From contig JACPEP010000033.1 in NCBI GenBank assembly GCA_016183425.1, positions 1 to 64,000 of the forward strand: DNA of 64,000 nucleotides, given 5' to 3'. Positions 22,881 through 30,393 of this stretch are shown in pieces. The translations under genes and the position numbers were made by a program. The stretch's first letter is position 1. Every line of letters starts with the position of its first letter. The notes beneath the pieces are model-generated. The model searched no databases. It was not told where the DNA came from and saw only the letters and a list, made by a program, of their open reading frames with translations. The stretch is from Chloroflexota bacterium (GTDB taxonomy: Bacteria; Chloroflexota; Dehalococcoidia; JACPEP01).

Positions 22881-23915
22881 ATGGAGTTAGACGAGATTAA
22901 ACAACGGGCCCTGGCCCACCTGGATGACGTGAGCGACCTTCTCGCCCTGGAGGCGTGGCGCGTCGCCTACTTGGGGAAGAAGAGCCCCTTGAGTCAGGCG
23001 CTGCGGAGCCTGGGCAGCCTGCCCCTGGAGGAGCGCCGCCGCCTGGGGGCCCAGGCCAACCAGATCAAAGAGCTTTTGGAAAAAGCTCTTTTGGAAAAAG
23101 AGGCCGCCCTGAAGGCGGCCGAGGTGGCCCAGACCCTGGGACAGGAAGGGGTGGACGTCACCCTCCCCGGTCGCCGCCCCACCTTAGGCCGTCTCCACCC
23201 TACCACACAGATGGTGCGGGCCATCTGCCAGGTCTTCGTCACCCTGGGCTTCCAGGTGGTGGAGGGGCCAGAGGTGGAGTGGGACTACTACAACTTCGAG
23301 GCCCTGAACATCCCCCCCGACCACCCGGCCCGGGATATGTGGGACACCCTCTGGATAGACAGCCCGGAGAGAGGGGACAAAGGGGCCATGCTCCTACGCA
23401 CCCACACCTCCCCCATGCAGATCCGGGTCATGGAGCGCACCCGACCCCCGGTGAGGGTGGTCGTCCCCGGCAAGTGCTACCGATACGAGGCCACCGACGC
23501 CACTCACGAGTCCATGTTCTATCAGATCGAGGGCCTGGCCGTGGATAAGGGCATCACCTTTGCCCATCTCAAAGGAACCATCGGGGAGTTCGCCCGCCGA
23601 CTCTTCGGCGGGGAGAGAAAGATACGCTTCCGCTGCGACTACTTCCCCTTTGTGGAGCCGGGGGTAGAGGTAGCCGTGGATTGCTTCGCCTGTAACGGCG
23701 CTGGCTGTCGCCTGTGCGGGAACACGGGATGGCTGGAGATCATGGGGGCGGGCATGGTGCATCCGGGCGTCCTGGAGCAGGTAGGCTACGACCCCAAGGT
23801 GTACACCGGCTTCGCCTTCGGGCTGGGGCCGGAGCGAGTAGCCATGCTCCGCCACGGCATCGACGACATCCGTCTCTTCTACAGCAACGACCTGAGGTTC
23901 TTGAGGCAGTTCTAG
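22881..23915 (+). CDS. pheS: Phenylalanine-tRNA ligase alpha subunit
   Basis: A 344-residue class II synthetase. An N-terminal coiled coil (residues 1-85) is followed by motif 2 ([20 protein letters not shown]) and motif 3 ([22 protein letters not shown]). The [16 protein letters not shown] insertion carries four cysteines that could bind zinc, as in some thermophile enzymes. GGGAGC precedes ATG 22881. The last 54 bp, encoding [17 protein letters not shown], are repeated six times downstream, and pheT begins only at 28000. The alpha2beta2 enzyme charges tRNA-Phe. Confidence 0.95.
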   Translation: MELDEIKQRALAHLDDVSDLLALEAWRVAYLGKKSPLSQALRSLGSLPLEERRRLGAQANQIKELLEKALLEKEAALKAAEVAQTLGQEGVDVTLPGRRPTLGRLHPTTQMVRAICQVFVTLGFQVVEGPEVEWDYYNFEALNIPPDHPARDMWDTLWIDSPERGDKGAMLLRTHTSPMQIRVMERTRPPVRVVVPGKCYRYEATDATHESMFYQIEGLAVDKGITFAHLKGTIGEFARRLFGGERKIRFRCDYFPFVEPGVEVAVDCFACNGAGCRLCGNTGWLEIMGAGMVHPGVLEQVGYDPKVYTGFAFGLGPERVAMLRHGIDDIRLFYSNDLRFLRQF

Positions 23916-24187
23916 GGGGCCGCTTGAGGAGCAATGGAGTTTGCAATGGGGGTTCCCAGGGGGCGCAGCCCCTTTGGCGGGGGTCTGGGAGCCTGCCCTG
24001 AGCCGTTCGGCTGAGCTCACGACGAAGCCTGCCGAAGGGATGTCCCCCAGCTTGCCTACACCTCCCCCTCTCCTGAAAGGAGAGGGGGTCAGAGCCTGCC
24101 CTGAGCGGTAACGAGGGGGGGTGAGGTGATAGGTGCTAGACGACGACCGTCTTTGTTCCCAAGCTGGAGCTGGTGGAGAGCGCCTAG
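23916..24187 (+). repeat. Non-coding filler module 1 with hairpins and a DUF5647 gene tail
   Basis: The module begins just after the native pheS stop with cgcttgaggagcaatgg, continues with GC-rich hairpins (gggggcgcagcccc, ctccccctctcctgaaagg) and ends with about 42 bp matching the 3' end of the DUF5647 gene at 26301 (from about 24146). It differs from modules at 24764 and 26634 by an extra stretch (23991-24040) of another dispersed repeat. I see no coding frame. Confidence 0.65.
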
Positions 24188-24245
24188 ATGGGTGACAATC
24201 CGCCTCTCCTACAGCAACGACCTGAGGTTCTTGAGGCAGTTCTGA
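24188..24245 (+). repeat. pheS tail copy 1
   Basis: It matches the pheS 3' end from ATCCGCCTC through CAGTTCTGA. The segment starts ATGGGTGACA, where small changes break the DDI codons. It sits directly after the DUF5647 tail and stop codon. Confidence 0.85.
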
Positions 24246-24264
24246 GGGGATGGGAGGGGAGACA

Positions 24265-24531
24265 ATGCTAACCGAATACGTTGAGAAGGCAATGGGGCAC
24301 GCCATATACGAAGAAATGGAAGGGGGCGGCTTCTTCGGACATATTCCGGAGTTCAAGGGCCCCTGGGCGGACGGGGCTACAAAGGAAGAATGTCAGGCCA
24401 GGCTGCGCCTTGTGCTAGAAGAGTGGCTTGTCCTGGCTCTTCGGGAGGATGATGAGCTGCCCGAGATAGAGGGCGTTAGCCTGAACTTTGGCGGCAAACG
24501 GTGGCCGAAACGGTTACCCGCCGCGAGCTGA
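24265..24531 (+). CDS. HicB-family antitoxin (pair 1)
   Basis: An 88-residue protein with the partial RNase-H-like HicB fold: EEMEGGGFFGHIPEFKGPWADG followed by TKEECQARLRLVLEEWL. That is the family pattern of a short beta sheet with a G-x-T-x-E-E-A-like helix start. ATG 24265 has AGGGGAG upstream, better than the ATG at 24250. It overlaps the toxin gene by 31 bp. HicB binds and blocks HicA and normally represses the pair. No separate promoter is evident, so read-through from pheS is likely. Confidence 0.75.
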   Translation: MLTEYVEKAMGHAIYEEMEGGGFFGHIPEFKGPWADGATKEECQARLRLVLEEWLVLALREDDELPEIEGVSLNFGGKRWPKRLPAAS

Positions 24532-24713
24532 TCCGAAAGCTGCGGACTTTGGGCTTTGAGGGCCCATTTCCTGGTGGTAGGCACGAGTTTATGCGCAGAG
24601 ACAACTTAAGGCTTCCTGTCCCGAGCCGGCATAGAGGAGACATATCGCCGGGGCTGCTGCGTCTCATCCTTCGTGAGGCTGGCATTTCCCTGGAAGAGTG
24701 GGAGAGAGCGTGA
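24501..24713 (+). CDS. HicA-family mRNA interferase toxin (pair 1)
   Basis: A 70-residue double-stranded-RNA-binding-like toxin. It shows RELIRKLRTLGFE, then GGRHEFMRRDN with the catalytic-site histidine, LPVPSRHRGDISPGLLRLILREAGIS. This is the complete HicA core. GTG 24501 lies inside hicB, giving tight coupling. The gene keeps its own stop nine bases before pheS tail copy 2, unlike hicA of pair 2. HicA cleaves mRNA when HicB is lost. Confidence 0.8.
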   Translation: MAETVTRRELIRKLRTLGFEGPFPGGRHEFMRRDNLRLPVPSRHRGDISPGLLRLILREAGISLEEWERA

Positions 24714-24721
24714 CCGCCGGT

Positions 24722-24763
24722 CACTTCTACAGCAACGACCTGAGGCTCTTAAGGCAGTTCTAG
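24722..24763 (+). repeat. pheS tail copy 2
   Basis: It runs from cacttctacagcaacgacc to the TAG at 24761-24763. The first about 12 bp of the usual tail are missing. It lies nine bases after hicA of pair 1. Confidence 0.85.
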
Positions 24764-24961
24764 ATGTGTCGCTTGAGGAGCGATGGTGTTTACAATGGGG
24801 GTTCCAAGGGGGCGCAGCCCCTTTGCGGGGGTCTGGGGGTGTCCCCCAGCTTGCGTACACCTCCCCCTCTCCTTCCAGGAGAGGGGGCCAGAGGGTGAGG
24901 TGATAAGTGCTAGACCAGAACCGTCTTCATCCCCAGGCTGGAGCTGGTGGAGAGCGGCTAA
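24764..24961 (+). repeat. Non-coding filler module 2 with hairpins and a DUF5647 gene tail
   Basis: Closely related to 26634-26831 over its whole length and to 23916-24187 at both ends. It holds the palindromes gggggtgtccccc and ccccctctccttcc..ggagaggggg. From about 24919 to 24961 it matches the DUF5647 gene end, closing in TAA directly before tail copy 3. No gene is visible. Confidence 0.65.
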
Positions 24962-25018
24962 ATGGACGACATTCGCCTCTTCTACAGCAATGACCTGCGG
25001 TTCTTGAGACAGTTCTAG
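24962..25018 (+). repeat. pheS tail copy 3
   Basis: It opens with ATG and then matches the native pheS end at 49 of 54 positions. Of the five changes, ATC/ATT, CGT/CGC and AAC/AAT are silent. It would encode an 18-residue peptide starting [11 protein letters not shown] if translated alone. Confidence 0.88.
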
Positions 25019-25064
25019 CCCAACCGGGTGCCTCGACTAGCATGGGTAGGAGGGATATGAAAAG

Positions 25065-25424
25065 ATGGCACGGCAGCGAATTTTGCACGTAGCTGAAGCC
25101 CGTTACCGACAACTGAAGGCTATATTGCCCCTTGTGCAATATATTTTAGACGAAAAAGTGACGAAGGAAGACATTGCAAATCTAGTTCTCCAACTCGGTT
25201 TTGAGCGCATTCTGACCGACATTTTTGGCGGGGCTGAACGCGAAGCTCTAGTAAAGGCGCAGCTACAAATGGCGGAGGAGAACCCTGAGTTTGTGTACTC
25301 ATATACTTTGGACCGCTTGCGCCAGGGGACAGAGCTGACCAAGGAAGAGCTACCCTCAGAGAGGCCGATGGGGTTTCTAGCTGGCTGGCAGCGACAAAGA
25401 GAAGAGCGGGAGAAGGAGAGCTAA
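25065..25424 (+). CDS. 119-residue protein of unknown function in a HicBA cassette
   Basis: A helical, charged protein, without membrane segments or signal peptide. It starts ATG 25065 with GGAGGG upstream and ends one base before hicB of pair 2, so the three genes are co-expressed. Landmarks are KAILPLVQYILDEKVTKEDIANLVLQLGFERI and a C-terminus rich in Arg and Glu. I do not recognise it. Its A+T content is higher than that of pheS, in line with an origin elsewhere. It may be an accessory to the toxin-antitoxin pair or a passenger. Confidence 0.65.
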   Translation: MARQRILHVAEARYRQLKAILPLVQYILDEKVTKEDIANLVLQLGFERILTDIFGGAEREALVKAQLQMAEENPEFVYSYTLDRLRQGTELTKEELPSERPMGFLAGWQRQREEREKES

Positions 25425-25425
25425 C

Positions 25426-25704
25426 ATGAAATTGCTTGATCGTTGCGAAGAATTGCGTCGTCTTTACGAACATCGTCCAGGCCTTCGACCAAGGGTTCGC
25501 CAGTTTCAGGTCGTCTTCGAGCCCGAGGAAGAAGGCGGCTATCACGTGTATGCCCCGGCTCTTAAAGGTTGCCACTCTTGGGGCACGACCAAGGATGAGG
25601 CGCGCCAGAAGATCCGCGAGGCCATCGAACTCTGGCTGGAAACGGCTAAGGAGAGGGGGATCCCTATATTGGAGACGGAGACGATCGAGGTGCCGGTGGA
25701 GTGA
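25426..25704 (+). CDS. HicB-family antitoxin (pair 2)
   Basis: A 92-residue protein with RQFQVVFEPEEEGGYHVYAPALKGCHSWGTTKDEARQKIREAIELWLE in two parts (family strand pair, then the helix). This is a clear HicB fold with the G-C-x-S/T-x-G-x-T turn. It begins one base after the preceding stop, and its stop overlaps the hicA start (GTGA, 25701-25704). It is only distantly similar to pair 1, so the two cassettes are independent acquisitions, not a duplication. Confidence 0.85.
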   Translation: MKLLDRCEELRRLYEHRPGLRPRVRQFQVVFEPEEEGGYHVYAPALKGCHSWGTTKDEARQKIREAIELWLETAKERGIPILETETIEVPVE

Positions 25705-25985
25705 GCCAGAGGCTGCCGGCGCTGAGGCCACGAGAGGTGATTCGAGGGCTGGAGAGGGCGGGCTGGGCTGTAGTAAGGCAAAAAGGCAGCCACGTAACAA
25801 TGGGCAAGGAAGGCATAGCTAGTATCGTAGTGGTGCCTCTGCATGCCTATGATATGCCCAGGGGCACCCTGCGGGGCGTTATTGCTGATGCCGGCCTGAC
25901 GGTAGAAGAGTTTCTAAAACTGCTACAGAAGATCTCCGTGGCCGTTTTCTATAGCAATGACCTGAGGTTTTTGAGGCAGTTCTAG
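25701..25985 (+). CDS. HicA-family toxin (pair 2) whose C-terminus is a fused pheS tail
   Basis: A 94-residue protein. Residues 1-76 are a standard HicA: LRPREVIRGLERAGW, VRQKGSHVTM with the catalytic histidine, HAYDMPRGTLRGVIADAGLTVEEFLKLL. The gene has no stop of its own; the frame continues into pheS tail copy 4 and ends [13 protein letters not shown], the exact C-terminus of PheS. So the cassette junction supplies the toxin's last about 13 residues and its stop codon. GTG 25701 is coupled to hicB. Confidence 0.85.
   Translation: MSQRLPALRPREVIRGLERAGWAVVRQKGSHVTMGKEGIASIVVVPLHAYDMPRGTLRGVIADAGLTVEEFLKLLQKISVAVFYSNDLRFLRQF
25945..25985 (+). repeat. pheS tail copy 4, in frame with hicA
   Basis: It matches the pheS end from TTCTATAGCAATGACC to CAGTTCTAG. 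It is translated as the end of the preceding toxin, in the same frame as in pheS. The internal TTGAGG also lies at a possible ribosome-site distance from GTG 25987. Confidence 0.88.
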
Positions 25986-25986
25986 G

Positions 25987-26304
25987 GTGTCGGCAGAAGA
26001 GAGATGGACGACCTGGTTCAGCGAAGAAGACCGGGCCGAGATGCGTCTCGTTGGGGAAGGCAACACAATCCTGGATTTCTCGGTTCAATATCTGGCTCAA
26101 ATAGAGCGTCAATGGTATCCTATTGTTAGGTTCGACACTGCTCACGGGCGAGCGCATATGGATATCAGCCGTCCGGACGGAACCCAAGAGACGGTTCCAC
26201 TGCCATCAGAAGCGGGTTACGCCGATGTGTTCGACATGGCGGTCGAGGACATCCATCGCAGATGGCAATTTTATCGAGAGCGTTACTTGAGGTGGCGAGG
26301 ATGA
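25987..26304 (+). CDS. 105-residue protein, partner of the DUF5647 gene
   Basis: It starts at GTG 25987, one base after pheS tail copy 4, and overlaps the next gene by ATGA (26301-26304). The sequence shows ILDFSVQYLAQIERQWYPIVRFDTAHGRAHMDISRPDG, a beta-rich core with two conserved-looking His/Asp spots, then a helix VFDMAVEDIHRRWQFY. I cannot name the family with confidence. The two-gene, coupled layout and size suggest a toxin-antitoxin-like pair, which is inference. Confidence 0.65.
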   Translation: MSAEERWTTWFSEEDRAEMRLVGEGNTILDFSVQYLAQIERQWYPIVRFDTAHGRAHMDISRPDGTQETVPLPSEAGYADVFDMAVEDIHRRWQFYRERYLRWRG

Positions 26305-26576
26305 TGGAAAGAGAAGAACAGTTTCGACGAAATCACGAGTTGTTTCGCATCTTTACGCGGGAAGCCCTAACCAACCCGAACATTAGGGAGCGCATCCCCC
26401 AAGATGCAGAGATTATCTTTCTGCCTGAGCACGACCCCGAGCTGAAAGCAGCTAATCTGGAATTGGCCAACAAGCTTTCCGCCGAGGGCAAGAAAGTGAC
26501 ATTCGTCAAGGTGAGCCTTGTGGCCGAGACGATGACCGTCTTTGTCCCCAAGCTAGAGTTGGTGGAGAGCGCCTAG
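26301..26576 (+). CDS. DUF5647-like protein
   Basis: A 91-residue protein: REEQFRRNHELFRIFTREAL, IPQDAEIIFLPEHDPEL and a closing strand TVFVPKLELVESA, the pattern I associate with DUF5647. ATG 26301 has GGCGAGG upstream and overlaps the previous stop; the longer frame from 26262 lies within the partner gene. The last about 42 bp recur without the rest of the gene at 24146, 24919 and 26789, each time directly before a pheS tail copy. This gene is therefore the only intact version of that module in the array. Confidence 0.65.
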   Translation: MMEREEQFRRNHELFRIFTREALTNPNIRERIPQDAEIIFLPEHDPELKAANLELANKLSAEGKKVTFVKVSLVAETMTVFVPKLELVESA

Positions 26577-26633
26577 ATGGACGACATCCGCCTCTTCTAC
26601 AGTAACGACTTGAGGCTCTTGAGGCAGTTTTGA
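26577..26633 (+). repeat. pheS tail copy 5
   Basis: It follows the DUF5647 stop codon without a gap, opens with ATG and encodes 18 residues ([18 protein letters not shown]) before TGA. Its match to native pheS is 47 of 54; the changes inside codons are nearly all silent. Confidence 0.88.
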
Positions 26634-26831
26634 GATGTCGCTTGAGGAGCAAGGGAGTTCGCAATGGGGGGTTCCAAGGGGGCGCAGCCCCTTGGCCGGG
26701 GGTCTGGGGGTGTCCCCCAGCTTGCGTACCCTGACCCCTCTCCTGGAAGGAGAGGGGTCAGGGGGTGAGGTGATAAATGCTAGACCATGACCGTCTTTGT
26801 TCCCAAGCTGGAGCTGGTGGAGAGCGGCTAG
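26634..26831 (+). repeat. Non-coding filler module 3 with hairpins and a DUF5647 gene tail
   Basis: Third copy of the filler. It holds gggggtgtcccccagcttg and the hairpin cccctctcctggaaggagagg. The DUF5647 tail runs from about 26788 to 26831. With flanking sequence, the stretch 26577-26944 carries no gene. Confidence 0.65.
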
Positions 26832-26888
26832 ATGGACGACATCCGCCTCTTCTACGGCAATGACCTGAGATTTTTGAGGTGGTTCTAA
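26832..26888 (+). repeat. pheS tail copy 6
   Basis: It opens ATGGACGACATCCG and ends GGTTCTAA. Its match to native pheS is 46 of 54, including one change that replaces Gln by Trp. It is the last tail copy before pheT. Confidence 0.85.
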
Positions 26889-26944
26889 GACTAACCGAAA
26901 CGGTTAAAAAGGTTAACCGTGAGAAGTGGGGACAAAAAACAGCC

Positions 26945-28003
26945 ATGATGAGCGGTGTGACAGACCTATATGAACGTGTAGTTAATTTATCGAACCGTGT
27001 CAAAAGCGCGCGCGACCGCAAAGAGTACTCCATCGATAAGGAGCTTGGTGATGAGTACTTGTCTTACCAAGCAAAGGCCAAGATACTTTTACCCAATGAT
27101 CAGTACATCCGAAATCTGCCTGAAGCTGTGCCACAAGAAGTTGTGGTAGCCGAACGATTCTCTGGGCGGCCAGACGCTGGACTACAATGGGTCTCCAATA
27201 GCGTTGAGAGACTTAAAGAATGCCTGTCAGTGCATGTTGCGTCTACATCGACTCTTATGCCAGAGCAAGAGGAAATCCTTTTCAAGCTTGTCGAAGCAGA
27301 CCGCAGGGCCCGCCAAACTGGTACGGCTCGGACAATTTTCCCCGTTCGGACTTTTGGCGGAGACAGTTTCCTAATAGGTGGCGAAGAGATTGAAGGTGAT
27401 TACGATGACTTTTTGGAGCTAGGCAATAAAGGCTACATAAACCTGACCATGAACAGCCGAGGGGAGTATGGGGGGGCAGTAACTACCGAAGGGTTGACAT
27501 ACTACAAGAACAAGAGGTCAGAACTCCCACCCCTGGAGCAGCTAGTAAGAGCGCGGTTTGCCTACCTATCTGGTGAAACTTCCAAGCGACACGCAACCGT
27601 AGCCCAACTTCTTAAAGAAGCTGGCAATCTTCTCTGGGACGCAGAGCACGAGTTTGACTTTTCTGCCATTGGGCACAAGTGCCGAGAAGCCTTGCAAGAG
27701 TTCTCTATCTCTCTATATCAGGATTTGTGTCCCGATGGGGAATCGTTGCCCAAAGACAAAACGCTCAATAAGATGTGTGCCGTTACTAGCAAACTGAAGC
27801 CTAAGCTTGGCGACACCGACTATGGCCTTGCTTCTGCCTTGTTCGGGATGTGGAAGGCAGTTAACTTGCTGGCACAAAAAGTGGAGCATCGCTCCCAGAA
27901 AGAAGGGTTGCCCCTTGTGTTCGAGGATGCGGAAAGACTGGTCTTGTATAGCCATTTAGTTGTGACCGAGATTGACCTGTTGGTCGAAAAGACCAAACCA
28001 TGA
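26945..28003 (+). CDS. 352-residue protein of unknown function, coupled to pheT
   Basis: An open frame extends upstream to GTG 26879 inside tail copy 6; ATG 26945 or 26948 is the more likely start. The protein is soluble and mainly helical, and I recognise no family. Landmarks are FPVRTFGGDSFLIGGEEIEGDYDDF and a C-terminal helical half (LLKEAGNLLWDAEHEFDFSAIGHKCREAL split by charged turns). Base composition is clearly richer in A+T than in pheS and pheT, a sign of transfer. Its stop overlaps the pheT start by ATGA, so pheT translation may depend on it. Confidence 0.7.
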   Translation: MMSGVTDLYERVVNLSNRVKSARDRKEYSIDKELGDEYLSYQAKAKILLPNDQYIRNLPEAVPQEVVVAERFSGRPDAGLQWVSNSVERLKECLSVHVASTSTLMPEQEEILFKLVEADRRARQTGTARTIFPVRTFGGDSFLIGGEEIEGDYDDFLELGNKGYINLTMNSRGEYGGAVTTEGLTYYKNKRSELPPLEQLVRARFAYLSGETSKRHATVAQLLKEAGNLLWDAEHEFDFSAIGHKCREALQEFSISLYQDLCPDGESLPKDKTLNKMCAVTSKLKPKLGDTDYGLASALFGMWKAVNLLAQKVEHRSQKEGLPLVFEDAERLVLYSHLVVTEIDLLVEKTKP

Positions 28004-30393
28004 AACTTCCCCTCTCCTGGCTCAAAGACTACGTCAATATAGCACTCCCCCCCCAAGACCTAGCCCACCGCCTGACCATGGCCGGCACGGAGGTGAGCGG
28101 CATTGTCGTGGTGGGGGGGCGTTGGGATAATATCTTTGTGGGCCGGGTGATCGCCCTCGCCCCCCACCCCAACGCCGACCGCCTCCAACTGGCCACGGTG
28201 CGCCTGGACGGAGAGGAGTGGACGGTGGTCACCGGCGCTCCCAACCTGGCGGTGGGGGCCAGGGTGCCCTTCGCCAGGGTGGGTGCCTGGCTCATAGACG
28301 GCCACACCGGAGAGCTCACCCCGCTCAAGGCGGCCCGCATTCGGGGCGTCCTATCGGAGGGAATGGTCTGCTCCGAGAAGGAGCTGGGCATCTCGGAAGA
28401 CCACGTTGGCATCATGATTCTGCCCCCGGACGCCCCCGTGGGTGTGCCCCTGGCGGAGTATCTGGGGGATGTAGTATTGGACCTGAAGGTCACCCCCAAC
28501 CGCCCCGACTGCCTCTCCGTCCTCGGCATCGCCCGGGAGGTGGCCGCCCTCACCGGGGAGAAGCTTCGCATTCCCCTGGTGGACTACCCCCAGTTTCTCC
28601 CTCCCGTCTCGGAGTGGGCCACGGTGGACATCGCCGACCCGGACCTCTGCCCCCGCTACTGCGCCACCCTGGTGGCAGACGTCGCCATCGGCCCCTCCCC
28701 GCCCTGGATGCAGGAGCGGCTGCTGGCCTGCGGCATGAGGCCCATCAACAACGTGGTGGATGTCACCAACTACGTGATGTTGGAGTACGGCCAGCCCCTC
28801 CACGCCTTCGACTATCATCGTCTGCGGGACAGAAAGATCATCGTCCGCCGCGCTCGTGCCGGTGAGAGCCTTATCACCCTGGACGGCATGGAGCGCCCTC
28901 TGGCGCCGGGGATGCTGGTCATCGCCGATGCCCAGGAGCCGGTGGCCCTGGCTGGCGTCATGGGCGGCTCGGGGAGCGAGGTTACGGAGAGCACCACCCA
29001 CGTCCTCATCGAATCGGCGAACTTCAACCACATCAGCATTCGCCGTACATGCGCTGCCCTGCGCCTCCGCACCGAGGCCTCCCTGCGCTTCGATAAGGGG
29101 TTAAGTCCCGAGCTCCCCCTCCCTGCCCTCCAGCGGGCCACCCAGCTTATGGCAGAGATCTCCGGGGGAAAGGCCGCCCAGGGGGTCATCGATGTCTATC
29201 CAGGAAAGAGAGAGGCAACCACCCTGCTCTTCTCTCTATCCCAAGTCCAGGAGTTCCTGGGGGTGCCCCTGAGCCATTCCCAGGTGGTGTCCGTTCTAGG
29301 GTCCCTGGGTTTTTCATGCTCTCTCCCAGGAGAAGGTGTCCTTCAGGTGGAAGTCCCCTACTGGCGGCAGGACGTGACCCTGGTGGAGGACGTGGCGGAG
29401 GAGTTGGCTCGTGGCATCGGCTACGATAGCATCACCGCCACCCCCCTCTCAGGGGCCATACCCCCCTTATTGGCGGAGCCTCTGCCCCCTCTGCGAGAGA
29501 GGGTGAAGGACATTCTGGCTGCCTGCGGCCTACAAGAGGTAATCACCTATACTCTGACCAGTGGCGAGGTGCTGGGCTGGCTCTCCCACGCTCCCCATTC
29601 TGCCCTTAAGGTCTCCAATCCCATGTCCGCCGAGCAGGAGTATCTGCGCACCTCCCTGCGGGGCGGCCTCCTCACCACCCTGGCCTCCAACGAGCGCTAT
29701 CAGGCGGAGGGCATCCATATCTTCGAGGCGGGAAAGGTCTATCTGCCTCGAGAGGGCGACCTGCCCCGGGAGCGGGAAATGGTGGCGGGGCTTTTAAGCG
29801 GGCGGCGCCAGGAGCGTGCCTGGCTGAGCGACCCCGACCCCGTGGACTTTTATGATGCCAAGGGCGTCTTGGAAGCCCTTTTCCAGAGTCTGGGCGTGGA
29901 GGCCTCCTTCCAACCCGCCACCGATCCCCACCTGCTCCCCAACGCCACTGCCCAGGTGCTGGCGGAGGGGGCTGTTGTCGGCCTGGTGGGCCAGGTTCAT
30001 CCCCAGGTGTTGGAGCACTTCCACATCGAAACACGCCCTGTCTATCTCTTCGAGCTGGACCTGGAGACCATCCTCCCCCACATCCCCCCGGCCCGCCCCT
30101 ACCATGCCGTGTCTCGTTTCCCGCCGGTGACCCGGGACATGGCTTTGGTGGTGGACGATGGCGTAGCTGGCCAGCGGGTAATGACGATCCTGAGAGAAGA
30201 GCCCCTGGTGGCTCAGGTCACCCTCTTCGATGTCTATCGCGGCCCCCAGGTGCCGGAGGGCAAGAAGTCCCTGGCTTTCTCCCTTCTTTATCAGTCTCCA
30301 GACCATACCCTCACCGAGGAAGAGGTGAACCGGGCCCAGGAAAGGCTGGTGCAAAGACTGGGGCGGGAGCTGGGGGCTACCTTACGCCGGTAG
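28000..30393 (+). CDS. pheT: Phenylalanine-tRNA ligase beta subunit
   Basis: A 797-residue protein, the usual length. The N-terminal tRNA-binding (EMAP-like) domain (residues 40-150) is followed by B3/B4 editing domain motifs, the B5 domain, the catalytic-like core (SNPMSAEQEYLRTSLRGG) and the C-terminal FDX-ACB domain ending in the pattern RYHAVSRFPPVTRDMALVVDD (shortened). It begins in ATGA overlap with the inserted 352-residue gene rather than with pheS, so the ancestral pheST operon has been opened by insertion. Confidence 0.95.
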   Translation: MKLPLSWLKDYVNIALPPQDLAHRLTMAGTEVSGIVVVGGRWDNIFVGRVIALAPHPNADRLQLATVRLDGEEWTVVTGAPNLAVGARVPFARVGAWLIDGHTGELTPLKAARIRGVLSEGMVCSEKELGISEDHVGIMILPPDAPVGVPLAEYLGDVVLDLKVTPNRPDCLSVLGIAREVAALTGEKLRIPLVDYPQFLPPVSEWATVDIADPDLCPRYCATLVADVAIGPSPPWMQERLLACGMRPINNVVDVTNYVMLEYGQPLHAFDYHRLRDRKIIVRRARAGESLITLDGMERPLAPGMLVIADAQEPVALAGVMGGSGSEVTESTTHVLIESANFNHISIRRTCAALRLRTEASLRFDKGLSPELPLPALQRATQLMAEISGGKAAQGVIDVYPGKREATTLLFSLSQVQEFLGVPLSHSQVVSVLGSLGFSCSLPGEGVLQVEVPYWRQDVTLVEDVAEELARGIGYDSITATPLSGAIPPLLAEPLPPLRERVKDILAACGLQEVITYTLTSGEVLGWLSHAPHSALKVSNPMSAEQEYLRTSLRGGLLTTLASNERYQAEGIHIFEAGKVYLPREGDLPREREMVAGLLSGRRQERAWLSDPDPVDFYDAKGVLEALFQSLGVEASFQPATDPHLLPNATAQVLAEGAVVGLVGQVHPQVLEHFHIETRPVYLFELDLETILPHIPPARPYHAVSRFPPVTRDMALVVDDGVAGQRVMTILREEPLVAQVTLFDVYRGPQVPEGKKSLAFSLLYQSPDHTLTEEEVNRAQERLVQRLGRELGATLRR

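Larger units (their letters stand above)
23862..26888 (+). mobile_element. Array of small-gene cassettes delimited by copies of the pheS 3' end
   Basis: Native pheS tail plus six copies (24188, 24722, 24962, 25945, 26577, 26832) bound the cassettes. Between them lie, in order: a hairpin filler; hicB-hicA; a second hairpin filler; a 119-residue gene plus hicB-hicA; a two-gene DUF5647 module; a third filler; and then a 352-residue gene reaching pheT. Copies 1, 3, 5 and 6 are preceded by the last about 42 bp of a DUF5647 gene. The tail copies differ from native pheS mostly at silent sites. No recombinase gene lies inside. The layout resembles site-specific integration into a gene 3' end that rebuilds the gene each time. 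Confidence 0.65.

Noticed and set aside
23862-26888. Classical integron
   Set aside because: No IntI gene, no attI, and the repeated sites lack the R-box/L-box inverted structure of attC; they are gene tails in direct orientation.
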